DNA from: Brevibacterium yomogidense
GTDB lineage: Bacteria > Actinomycetota > Actinomycetes > Actinomycetales > Brevibacteriaceae
Direction of reading: 5' to 3'
Assembly: GCF_900163715.1 (NCBI RefSeq)
Contig: NZ_FWFF01000001.1
Coordinates: 62,001 to 126,000, forward strand
DNA length: 64,000 bases
This document shows, piece by piece, positions 28,444-35,957 of the stretch; position 1 is the first letter of the stretch; each line of letters opens with the position of its first letter. The notes beneath the pieces were generated by a model. That model was not told the origin of the DNA. It made no database searches and saw nothing but the letters and a program-made list of their open reading frames with translations. The translations under genes and the position numbers were made by a program.

Positions 28444-28460
28444 CGACGTTCTCTGACGAC
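28435..28460. repeat. 13-bp tandem duplication spanning the asparaginase stop
   Basis: GTTCTCTGACGAC is repeated head to tail; the first copy contains the asparaginase stop codon TGA. A third, partial copy (GCTCTGACGG) follows. No terminator hairpin is clear in the 115 bases before the next gene. Confidence 0.75.
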
Positions 28461-28558
28461 CCTGCTCTGACGGCCCTCGGGCACCTCTCTGGCACCGCAG
28501 TCCCACAGTGCGGTCCGTCACCTTCTCCGGGAGCCTCGGGCGGGTTACGATCCGTCGC

Positions 28559-29917
28559 ATGTCAGACACGACCCCTTCCTCGACATCGACGGCCGACCAG
28601 GCGATGGAGAACCGCGTCCTCAAGAAGGTGACGTGGCGGCTCATCCCGTTCATCATCGCGATGTACTTCATCAACTACCTCGACCGGACGAACATCTCCA
28701 TCGCCGGTCCGGGCGGGATGAACGAGGAGCTGGGGCTCACCGCGACGCAGTTCGGGTTCGCCGCGGGGATCTTCTTCTTCGGCTACCTCATGCTCGAGGT
28801 GCCGTCGAACCTGGCCCTCCACCGCTTCGGGGCGCGTATCTGGCTGGCGCGGATCCTCATCAGCTGGGGCCTGGTGGCCTCGGCGATGGCGTTCGTGACG
28901 AACGAGTACTGGCTGTACGCGCTGCGATTCCTCCTGGGCGTGGCGGAGGCAGGGTTCTTCCCCGGCATCGTCCTCTACCTCACGTACTGGTTCCCCAGCA
29001 GCCGGCGTGCGCGTGCGACCGCGCTCTTCATGCTGGCGATCCCGCTGTCCAACGTCATCGGCGCACCGCTTTCGTCGTGGCTGGTATCCCAGGGCGAGAA
29101 CATCCTGGGCGGCTTCTCCGGGTGGCGCTTCATGTTCCTCGTCGAGGGCTTCCCCGCGGTGATCCTGGGGATCATGTGCCTCTTCTACCTCACGGACCGC
29201 CCCAAGGACGCGAAGTGGCTGGAGCCGGAGGAGCGCGACTGGCTGAGTGCCCGCATGGAGGCCGAGGAGTCCTCGACTGCGCACTCGTACCACTACCCCG
29301 TCCGGCGCGCGCTGCTGCAGCCGCGCGTCTGGGCGCTGAGCTTCGTGTACTTCGGCGCCGTGTACGGCCTGTATGCGCTCAGCTTCTTCCTGCCCACGAT
29401 CATCGCGGGCTTCTCCGAGACCTTCGGCACCGACTTCTCGATCGTCGAGATCGGGTTCATCACGGCGATCCCCTACTCGTTCGGCGTGATCGCGATGCTG
29501 CTGTGGTCCCGCCACAGCGACAAGACAGGCGAGCGGGTGTGGCACGTGGCGCTGCCCCTCTTCGTGGGCGGCGCGGCGATCCCGGTCGCGCTCTACATGA
29601 GCTCGCCCTTCACGACGATGATCGCTGTGACGATCTGCTGCATGGCGATCTGCGCGACGCTTCCCTGCTTCTGGCCGCTGCCCCAGACGTTCCTCGCCGG
29701 AGCCGCCGCCGCGGCGGGCATCGCCCTGGTGAACTCGCTGGGCAACTCCGCCGGCTTCTTCGCCCCCTACATCACCGGCGGGCTCGCAGAGCTGACGGGG
29801 ACGCAGAACGCGGGCCTGTGGGTCGTGGGGCTCACGATGATCGCCGCCGGCGTCGTCACGCTCGTGCTCAAGGCCGCACCGAAGCCGGATGCGGCGGACG
29901 CGGCGACGTCTGTGTGA
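28559..29917 (+). CDS. MFS transporter, anion:cation symporter (ACS) type
   Basis: 452 residues with 12 predicted helices. The N-terminus VLKKVTWRLIPFIIAMYFIN followed by YLDRTNISIA is the hallmark of ACS-family carriers for organic anions such as phthalate, tartrate or hexuronates. RFGARIWLARILISWG is the loop 2-3 motif. No ribosome binding site precedes ATG 28559, while TACGAT lies about 9 bases before it, so the message may be leaderless. Substrate unknown; it stands alone between asparaginase and a small HTH protein. Confidence 0.86.
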   Translation: MSDTTPSSTSTADQAMENRVLKKVTWRLIPFIIAMYFINYLDRTNISIAGPGGMNEELGLTATQFGFAAGIFFFGYLMLEVPSNLALHRFGARIWLARILISWGLVASAMAFVTNEYWLYALRFLLGVAEAGFFPGIVLYLTYWFPSSRRARATALFMLAIPLSNVIGAPLSSWLVSQGENILGGFSGWRFMFLVEGFPAVILGIMCLFYLTDRPKDAKWLEPEERDWLSARMEAEESSTAHSYHYPVRRALLQPRVWALSFVYFGAVYGLYALSFFLPTIIAGFSETFGTDFSIVEIGFITAIPYSFGVIAMLLWSRHSDKTGERVWHVALPLFVGGAAIPVALYMSSPFTTMIAVTICCMAICATLPCFWPLPQTFLAGAAAAAGIALVNSLGNSAGFFAPYITGGLAELTGTQNAGLWVVGLTMIAAGVVTLVLKAAPKPDAADAATSV

Positions 29918-30026
29918 GCTGATCCGCTTCCGGCCGACCGTCGCCGAGGTCCCGGTCTGAGTCATCGTGCTCCCGTGCCCCATACTGGGACCGGACATCG
30001 ACGTCGACGCACAGGAGAGAATCGCA

Positions 30027-30389
30027 ATGCGGAAGCTGGCACTGGTGGGACTGAGCACGGCGCTGGGCACGACACTCGGAGCAGCGGGTGTCCTCGCAGG
30101 GCAGCGCATCGGCTTCGTGCCCGTCCCTCCGACGCCCGGTGATCCGTGGGAGACGACACCGGCATCGGTCCCCGCCGCCGAACAGGCGCCGCAGGCAGGC
30201 CCCGTCCGCTACCTGTCCATCGGCGAGGTCGCCGAACTTCTCGGCATCACGAACGTGGAGCTGGAGAGGGACGCGGACCTGCCGGAGCCCGACGCGACCG
30301 TCGCGCGGACCCGCGGATGGCACGAGTCGACGATCGAGCGCTGGCTCGGCGAGCGCCTGGCACGTGGCGGGAGCGGCGCGGAGTCCTGA
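30027..30389 (+). CDS. HTH protein with hydrophobic N-terminal segment
   Basis: 120 residues. The N-terminal 30 residues (MRKLALVGLSTALGTTLGAA and on) form a positively charged then hydrophobic segment like a signal anchor. After a Pro/Ala linker (residues 35-60) comes an AlpA/MerR-like HTH: YLSIGEVAELLGITNVELER, then LPEPDATVARTRGWHESTIE and RWLGERL. In actinobacteria such HTH units are usually stand-alone proteins of about 70 residues. The fusion would give a membrane-attached DNA-binding protein, or the start is wrong and it is cytoplasmic. AGGAGAG precedes ATG 30027. Confidence 0.7.
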   Translation: MRKLALVGLSTALGTTLGAAGVLAGQRIGFVPVPPTPGDPWETTPASVPAAEQAPQAGPVRYLSIGEVAELLGITNVELERDADLPEPDATVARTRGWHESTIERWLGERLARGGSGAES

Positions 30390-30422
30390 CGCCGCGGTGA
30401 GTCGTGGCCGCGTGGAGACGAT

Positions 30423-31697
30423 CTATTCCGGCCGGTGCGCGAGGCTCGCCTCCTCGAAGACCCGCTCTCCCAGCGGGCGGAAGTCCACGCTGTCGACCTC
30501 GTACCACTCGTCCAGGTCCTGCAGCTCCCCGCCGTCCTCATAGCCGAGCTCCTCGACGATCCCCGTCCACTTCTCCGCCGAACCTGTCAGCTGCTCCCGG
30601 ATGTCCTCGTCGATCCTGCCGTCCTCGATCAGACCGTCGACCAGTTCTTCCTGCGTGCCCTCCATCGTCTCCTGGACCTCCGGGGCGATGGCGCTGAAGG
30701 ATCCGTCCGCCGCCTTGACGTCCTTGACGGATTGGAGGCTCGAGTCCATCGTGCTTGCGAGCTGACCGTGGAACATGGTCACACCGGCGTCGAAGATGAT
30801 CTGCTGGTACGCCAGCGGGAGCTCCTGGAACCGCGAACCTGCGACGTGCGCGGCGGTCGCCCCGCCCGTCATCCGCTCGCCCTCGAACAGAGAGACGTGC
30901 GGCGCGACCTCCAGCAGCCCCGTGGATCCAGCCACCTGGCCCTGCACGAAGGTGCAGTCGACCGTGTTCCGCTGCAGTGCTTCGAAGGTCTCGCCGTACT
31001 CCATGGACACGGGCGAGGCCCCGATGCTCTCTGCGATCGGCCCCTGCGCGGTGCCGCCGATGCGGATCTGCCGACCGTCCCAGTCCCCCGGTCCAGACGA
31101 TTCTGCGTTGCACGCCATCCAGTAGTCCCCGGACGACAGGAGCGGTGACAGCGGCGTCAGGCCCTTCTCGTCGTACTGCTCGATCAGCTGCGGGTCGTTC
31201 CAGGCCGCCTCGCTCATCATCGCCTGGGAGATCGCCTCTCCCGTCAGCGGTGCAGCGCTCGAATACTGCGTGAGCTTGTTGTAGGCGTCGATCGCCGGAT
31301 AGGCCGCTGGGTCATAGATCGGCACGTGGTACGAGATGTCGACCCGACCGTCTGCGAGGGCATCGTCGATCTCCGGGTACCCCGCGATCGCCTGTCCCCA
31401 CACCGTGTCCAGGGTGATCTTCCCGCCGGACCGCTCTTCGATCGCCTCGGCGAAGGCATGGCCGGACACTGCCGACGGCGTGTCCGGCGAGGTTGCGCTC
31501 GGCTGATAGACGAGCGTGACGGGTTCGAGGTCGTCGATCACTGCATCGACATCCTGCTGCGATGCCCCGTAGCCGAACCCCTCGCCGCCCGCGGAGCCGT
31601 TCTCCGTGCCGACGGAGCCGGCGCAGCCGGTGAGGAGGAGCAGCGGGACGATTCCAGTCGTCGCGAGTACTGCAGGGAGCGGGCCGTGAGGAAGCAT
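30423..31697 (-). CDS. orphan TRAP-type solute-binding lipoprotein (DctP family)
   Basis: 424 residues with a signal peptide ending in the lipobox LLTGC. The body matches DctP periplasmic binding proteins (KITLDTVWGQAIAGYPEIDD, ISYHVPIYDP, GESIGASP-like VSMEYGETFEALQRNTVDCTF). It should capture a carboxylate or similar ligand at the outer face of the membrane for a TRAP permease. No DctQ or DctM gene adjoins it, unlike the complete set at 54.4-57.7 kb. AGGAGA precedes ATG 31697. Confidence 0.85.
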   Translation of the reverse strand: MLPHGPLPAVLATTGIVPLLLLTGCAGSVGTENGSAGGEGFGYGASQQDVDAVIDDLEPVTLVYQPSATSPDTPSAVSGHAFAEAIEERSGGKITLDTVWGQAIAGYPEIDDALADGRVDISYHVPIYDPAAYPAIDAYNKLTQYSSAAPLTGEAISQAMMSEAAWNDPQLIEQYDEKGLTPLSPLLSSGDYWMACNAESSGPGDWDGRQIRIGGTAQGPIAESIGASPVSMEYGETFEALQRNTVDCTFVQGQVAGSTGLLEVAPHVSLFEGERMTGGATAAHVAGSRFQELPLAYQQIIFDAGVTMFHGQLASTMDSSLQSVKDVKAADGSFSAIAPEVQETMEGTQEELVDGLIEDGRIDEDIREQLTGSAEKWTGIVEELGYEDGGELQDLDEWYEVDSVDFRPLGERVFEEASLAHRPE

Positions 31698-31766
31698 CTT
31701 TCTCCTTCGAAAGGGTGCTCATCATCTGTGCTGCGCCTGTCGACTATGACCGGTGCAGTCAGTTTA

Positions 31767-31786
31767 TGAAATCGACGTCGGTTTCA
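31767..31786. promoter_or_regulatory. operator-like palindrome upstream of the orphan dctP
   Basis: TGAAATCGACGTCGGTTTCA is a 20-base inverted repeat with one imperfect base pair per arm, 70 bases upstream of the binding-protein start, within a short A+T-rich block (31762-31802). A repressor or activator site controlling the solute-binding gene is likely. Confidence 0.5.
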
Positions 31787-31861
31787 CATTTTATGCTATA
31801 GCCGAGCATCGGGTCGGACAAGGGCACGTCCGCATACCGGCCGATCAGACACATCCGCGCT

Positions 31862-31923
31862 GACCACAGCGCTGCGACGGACAGACCACACTGCTTCAGC
31901 GGGCAGACCACAGCGCTGCGACG
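31862..31923. repeat. 18-bp direct repeat in non-coding DNA
   Basis: GACCACAGCGCTGCGACG occurs at 31862-31879 and 31906-31923. The stretch 31800-31936 between the dctP promoter and the terminator at 31937 holds no convincing gene. A shorter relative, GACCACACTGCTTCAGCG, lies between the two copies. Confidence 0.75.
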
Positions 31924-31936
31924 TGCAGAGACGCGA

Positions 31937-31965
31937 AGAGGGGCACCGGATCCCGGTGCCCCTCT
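31937..31965 (-). terminator. terminator hairpin after the oxidoreductase gene
   Basis: AGAGGGGCACCGG and CCGGTGCCCCTCT pair perfectly over 13 bases with a 3-base loop, about 25 bases past the stop of the minus-strand oxidoreductase. No long T-run follows, as is common in high-GC genomes. Confidence 0.75.
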
Positions 31966-31989
31966 GCGGTCTCTGCGAGACCGGTCGCC

Positions 31990-33009
31990 TCACTCCCCGA
32001 TCTTCACGACCGTCTTGCCGAAGTTCGTGCCCTCGAGCATGGCGTTGAACGCATCGAGCACGTTGTCGAAGCCGTCGACGACCTCTTCCTGGTACTTCAC
32101 GTCGCCGGACTTCACCCACGCCGTCATGTCGCGCAGGAAGTCGTCGTGCATCGCCTCGACGAACTCCGACTGGATGAAGCCGCGGATCGTCAGCGACTTG
32201 GTCAGCGACATCCGCATGACCTTCTCCATCGACCCGGCCGGAGCGAATTCGGCCGTCCCGTTGTAGTTCGCGACCATGCCGCACACCGGGACGCGGCCGT
32301 AGAGGTTGAGGCGCGGGAGCACGGCCTGCCACACGGGTCCGCCCACGTTCTCGAAGTACACGTCGATCCCGTCCGGAGCCGCCGCCTTGAGCGCGCCCCG
32401 CAGATCGTCGCCGCGGTGATCGAGCGCCTCGTCGAAGCCGAACTCCTTCAGCAGCGCGACCTTCTTCTCGCCGCCTGCGATGCCGATCGCCTTCGCGCCC
32501 TTGATCTTCGCGATCTGCCCGACGGCCGACCCCACGGGCCCGGTCGCCGCGGCAACGGCTACGGTCTCGCCCTCCTGCGGCTTCCCGATCGCCAGCAGTC
32601 CTGCATACGCCGTGAAGCCGGGCATGCCCAGCACGCCCAGTGCGGTCGTCATCGGCACCTCGTCCGGGTTCAGCACCCGCAGCCCTGCCGCGTCCTCGAC
32701 CGAGTACTCCGCCCAGCCGCCGTAGCCCAGGACCACGTCGCCCACGGCGACGGCGTCGGATTCGGTGGCGACGACCTCGGACACGGTGGCGCCCACCATG
32801 AGGCCGCCGATCTCGACCGGCGGCGCGTAGGACTTCGCATCGTCCATGCGGCCGCGCATGTACGGATCGAGCGACAGGTAGAGGGTGCGCAGGACGGCCT
32901 GGCCCTCGCGCGGTGTGGGGATGGGCTTCGAGACGATGTCGAAGTCGTCTGCGGTGGGAGCGCCCTGAGGGCGGGCGGCGAGGCGATAGCTGCGGTAGGT
33001 CTCAGTCAT
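31990..33009 (-). CDS. NADP-dependent oxidoreductase, curcumin/alkenal reductase type
   Basis: 339 residues of the medium-chain reductase branch that includes CurA and leukotriene B4 12-hydroxydehydrogenase. Motifs: LYLSLDPYMRGRMDD, the AAATGPVGSAVGQIAKIKGA nucleotide loop, GGEKKVALLKEFGFDEALDH and IDVYFENVGGPVWQAVLPRL. These zinc-free enzymes reduce conjugated double bonds in enals and enones. Single gene, ending at the hairpin 31937-31965 and divergent from pyroglutamyl peptidase. Confidence 0.88.
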   Translation of the reverse strand: MTETYRSYRLAARPQGAPTADDFDIVSKPIPTPREGQAVLRTLYLSLDPYMRGRMDDAKSYAPPVEIGGLMVGATVSEVVATESDAVAVGDVVLGYGGWAEYSVEDAAGLRVLNPDEVPMTTALGVLGMPGFTAYAGLLAIGKPQEGETVAVAAATGPVGSAVGQIAKIKGAKAIGIAGGEKKVALLKEFGFDEALDHRGDDLRGALKAAAPDGIDVYFENVGGPVWQAVLPRLNLYGRVPVCGMVANYNGTAEFAPAGSMEKVMRMSLTKSLTIRGFIQSEFVEAMHDDFLRDMTAWVKSGDVKYQEEVVDGFDNVLDAFNAMLEGTNFGKTVVKIGE

Positions 33010-33036
33010 GTGATCCACACTACTAGGTTGGTGAGC

Positions 33037-33735
33037 ATGCCCGCCCACCCCACGCTGCTGCTGACGGCCTTCGGCCCGTTCGGCGGCGACCCGTACAACC
33101 CCACCGAGCACGCGCTGGCGCCCGTCGCCGAGGCCGCTGCCGCCTCCGCGCACGTCGTCACCGAGGTGCTCCCGGTCGAGTTCGACGCCGCGAGCACGCG
33201 GATCCGTCACCTCGTGCGGACCCACAAACCGGATGTGGTCGTGAGTCTCGGGCTCGCTGCCGGGCGCACCGCCGTCACTCCCGAACGGGTGGCCATCAAC
33301 CTCGCCGAGGCTCGCATCCCCGACGAATCCGGCGCTCGGCCCGTCGGCCTCCCCCTGCGAGACGCCGCACCGGCGGCGCACTTCTCGACTCTGCCGCTCA
33401 CCGCGATGGTCGCAGCGATCGCGGACACCGAGGTGCCCGCGGCCCTGTCGTACTCCGCGGGCGCGTTCGTCTGCAACGCGGTGATGTTCGCCGGTCTCGA
33501 TGAGATCGCCGCCCTCAGGGCGGAGGACCCGACCGCGCCCGAGGCCGTCGCCGGCTTCATCCACGTCCCGCAGGTGGAGGATGGCGGGATGACTCAGGCG
33601 GAGATCACACGCGGCGTCACCGCCGCTGTCGTCACCGCGGTCGAGCACCGGGGCGAGCCGCCCGTCCCCGCGGGGACGGGCGACGCGCGCACGAGCTCCG
33701 ACACGACTGCGCCGGGGGTCGGCGCCACGGAGTAG
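33037..33735 (+). CDS. pcp: pyroglutamyl-peptidase I
   Basis: 232 residues. Cysteine peptidase of family C15 that removes N-terminal pyroglutamate. The N-terminal LLTAFGPFGGDPYNPTEHAL, the catalytic Glu region VTPERVAINLAEARIPD, the catalytic Cys in SAGAFVCNAVMF and the catalytic His in AGFIHVPQ are all present. The C-terminal 20 residues (PVPAGTGDARTSSDTTAPGV) are low complexity. ATG 33037 is used; a GTG two codons earlier is also possible. Confidence 0.93.
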   Translation: MPAHPTLLLTAFGPFGGDPYNPTEHALAPVAEAAAASAHVVTEVLPVEFDAASTRIRHLVRTHKPDVVVSLGLAAGRTAVTPERVAINLAEARIPDESGARPVGLPLRDAAPAAHFSTLPLTAMVAAIADTEVPAALSYSAGAFVCNAVMFAGLDEIAALRAEDPTAPEAVAGFIHVPQVEDGGMTQAEITRGVTAAVVTAVEHRGEPPVPAGTGDARTSSDTTAPGVGATE

Positions 33736-33793
33736 TGGTTCTCCCTCGTAGCGGCCATCCCCCGGCGCAGTCGCACACGTACCGCCGCAGCCG

Positions 33794-35188
33794 TCAGGCG
33801 CGGTCCGGGTCCTGGCGATCCTGGTCCTGTTCCCGACGGTCCTGCTCCTGATCCTGCCGGTCGCGATCCTGGTCGCCGCGATCCCGGTCCTGACCATCTC
33901 GGTCCCGGTCATCCCGATCCTGGTCATCCCGGTCGCCGTCACCCCTGTCGCCGTCGCCGCCCGAGCCGTCACCCGGCTCCGCGCCGTCCCAGTCGTCGGA
34001 GCCGTAGTGCACGTCCACACTGCCGCTCTCCGAGGAGACCGTCACGGGGACGACGCCCTCGCCGGGAGCCGTCTGCTGCACGGCGACGTCGGTCCATCCG
34101 GACGACGAGCTCGCATTCACCGAGTAGCCCGCCACGTCCTGCGCGCTCAGGCGCTCCTCGCGCGGCAGTGCGACTGTCACCGCTCCGTTCCTCGCGTGTG
34201 CCTCGATGCCCTCCAGAGGCACCGCGGCTTCGCTGAATCCGAGGTCGATCGCACCCGTCGCGGTCTGCGCCGAGGCGGTTCCGTCCACAGCGAGCTCAGG
34301 TGCGTCGATGTAGCCGGTCGTCGTCTCGAGAGTCAGATCCGTCATCGTCCCGGACACGCTGAGGAGACCCGTCCTCGTCCGCGCATCGACCGTGTTCGCG
34401 TCGACGTCGATCTCCATCGCCCCTGCCTGCGATTCCACGTTCACGGCACCGAACTCACCGGCCAGTGCGACGAAGCCGAAGTCGCTCGTCACATCGAGGT
34501 CGATGGGGTTCTCCTGGCCGGCCGGCAGCTCGACCGTCAGTGTGTCGCCGGATCCGACGTTCGGAGCCCACCAGCGGAACTCGGGCTTCGTCTGCGGCAG
34601 GGCGACCGTGACGGTCGACCCGTCCGCGGAGATGTCAGGAGCAGTGACCTCTGCGGATGCGCCCTCGTACGAGTGCAGGACCCGCGGCGCATCGATGTCA
34701 TCGCGCACCTCCACCTCCACGGATGCGCTGCTCACATCGATCGCGAGGGCTTCGAAGTCCGCCGGGAGCTCGTGCGTCGTCTCCTCATACGTCAGTGTCG
34801 ACAGTCCGACTCCGGTGTAGGCGAGCGCGGAGACCGGAACCAGCAGTGCGAGGACTCCGACCACCGCGACTCCCACGCGCATGAGCGATCGCGGCGCGGT
34901 GCCGACAGTCAGCGGCCGGGACGGGCCGGCCGAATCGGAGGTCGGCGGCTTCGGCGGGGCCTGGTGCGTGGCTCCCGCCGCCGGCTGGGGTCCGTGGACA
35001 TGCGGTCCCGGGGAGCTCGGTCCTGGTCCGTTCGGTCCGGGCTGAGGCTGGTACTGGCCCGCAGCGACGTGGTTCGGCTGTGGCTGTCCCTGGTAGTGAC
35101 CCTGGTACGGGCCCTGGGCATACGGGCCGCCCTGGGGGTTCTGGGGGTTCTGATTGAACTGAGGGTCCGGAGTATTCGGGGTGCTCAT
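33794..35188 (-). CDS. DUF4097 membrane protein with repetitive tails
   Basis: 464 residues. An N-terminal cytoplasmic Gln/Pro/Gly/Tyr-rich tail (about residues 1-90) precedes one membrane helix (VGVAVVGVLALLVPVSALAY) and a long extracytoplasmic DUF4097 repeat domain predicted to be a beta-solenoid (VESQAGAMEIDVDANTVDAR and similar strands). The last 65 residues are Asp/Arg/Gln repeats (DRDDQDRDDRDRDGQDRDRG). DUF4097 proteins are often linked with LiaRS-type stress systems. GAGGAAA precedes ATG 35188. It follows the two-component genes on the same strand and is likely their target or sensor partner. Confidence 0.82.
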   Translation of the reverse strand: MSTPNTPDPQFNQNPQNPQGGPYAQGPYQGHYQGQPQPNHVAAGQYQPQPGPNGPGPSSPGPHVHGPQPAAGATHQAPPKPPTSDSAGPSRPLTVGTAPRSLMRVGVAVVGVLALLVPVSALAYTGVGLSTLTYEETTHELPADFEALAIDVSSASVEVEVRDDIDAPRVLHSYEGASAEVTAPDISADGSTVTVALPQTKPEFRWWAPNVGSGDTLTVELPAGQENPIDLDVTSDFGFVALAGEFGAVNVESQAGAMEIDVDANTVDARTRTGLLSVSGTMTDLTLETTTGYIDAPELAVDGTASAQTATGAIDLGFSEAAVPLEGIEAHARNGAVTVALPREERLSAQDVAGYSVNASSSSGWTDVAVQQTAPGEGVVPVTVSSESGSVDVHYGSDDWDGAEPGDGSGGDGDRGDGDRDDQDRDDRDRDGQDRDRGDQDRDRQDQEQDRREQDQDRQDPDRA

Positions 35189-35312
35189 GATGTTTCCTCA
35201 TGGTCATCGCAGCGTGCGCGTTGTGCGCGAATGCCGCGGAGGGTCTGCTGTGTCGTGGGGCGCATACCGGTGTCGGATGCGCCGGTGCGGTGGTGCGGAG
35301 CGCTCATGCTGC

Positions 35313-35957
35313 TCACGCGTCCAGGAAACGCAGGACGGCGAGGACGCGGCGGTTCTCGGCTGTGTCTGCGGAGAGGCCGAACTTCGTGAAGATCGAGCTG
35401 ATGTGCTTCTCCACGGCTCCGGCGGACAGGTACATCGTCGAGGCGATGGCGGAGTTCGACTTGCCCGATGCCATGTGCTCGAGCACTTCGCGCTCCCGCC
35501 CGCTGAGGCCGGCCAGTCCATCCTGCTTCCGCGAGCGGACGAGGATCTGGGAGACGACCTCGGGATCGAGGACGGTGCCGCCGGCGGCCACTTCTTCAAC
35601 TGCGTCGAGGAAGTCGCCGACGTCTGCGACGCGGTCCTTCAGGAGGTAGCCGAAGCTGGCTCCTCCGCCGGCGATCAGCTCGCTCGCGTAGCGCTCCTCG
35701 ACGTACTGGCTGAGCACCAGCACTCCCACGTCGGGGTTCTGCTCCCGGATGAGCGTGGCGGCCCGGATGCCCTCGTCCGTGAACGTCGGAGGCATCCGCA
35801 CGTCCACGACGGCGAGGTCGGGGTTGAGAGCGGCGACCGAGCTCAGCAGGCCGCTGGCCTCTGCCACCGCACCGACGACCTCGTGCCCGGAGTCGGTCAG
35901 CAGTCGGGAGATGCCCTCCCGGAGCAGGACGTTGTCTTCAGCGATCACGATGCGCAT
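35313..35957 (-). CDS. NarL/LuxR-family response regulator
   Basis: 214 residues. Receiver domain MRIVIAEDNVLLREGISRLL with the phospho-acceptor Asp in DLAVVDVRMPP, followed by a LuxR-type HTH (LSGREREVLEHMASGKSNSA to KHISSIFTKFGL). Overlaps the upstream histidine kinase gene by 13 bases, so the pair is coupled and cognate. It probably regulates the adjacent DUF4097 gene and perhaps itself; the stimulus is unknown but cell-envelope stress fits the neighbour. Confidence 0.93.
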   Translation of the reverse strand: MRIVIAEDNVLLREGISRLLTDSGHEVVGAVAEASGLLSSVAALNPDLAVVDVRMPPTFTDEGIRAATLIREQNPDVGVLVLSQYVEERYASELIAGGGASFGYLLKDRVADVGDFLDAVEEVAAGGTVLDPEVVSQILVRSRKQDGLAGLSGREREVLEHMASGKSNSAIASTMYLSAGAVEKHISSIFTKFGLSADTAENRRVLAVLRFLDA

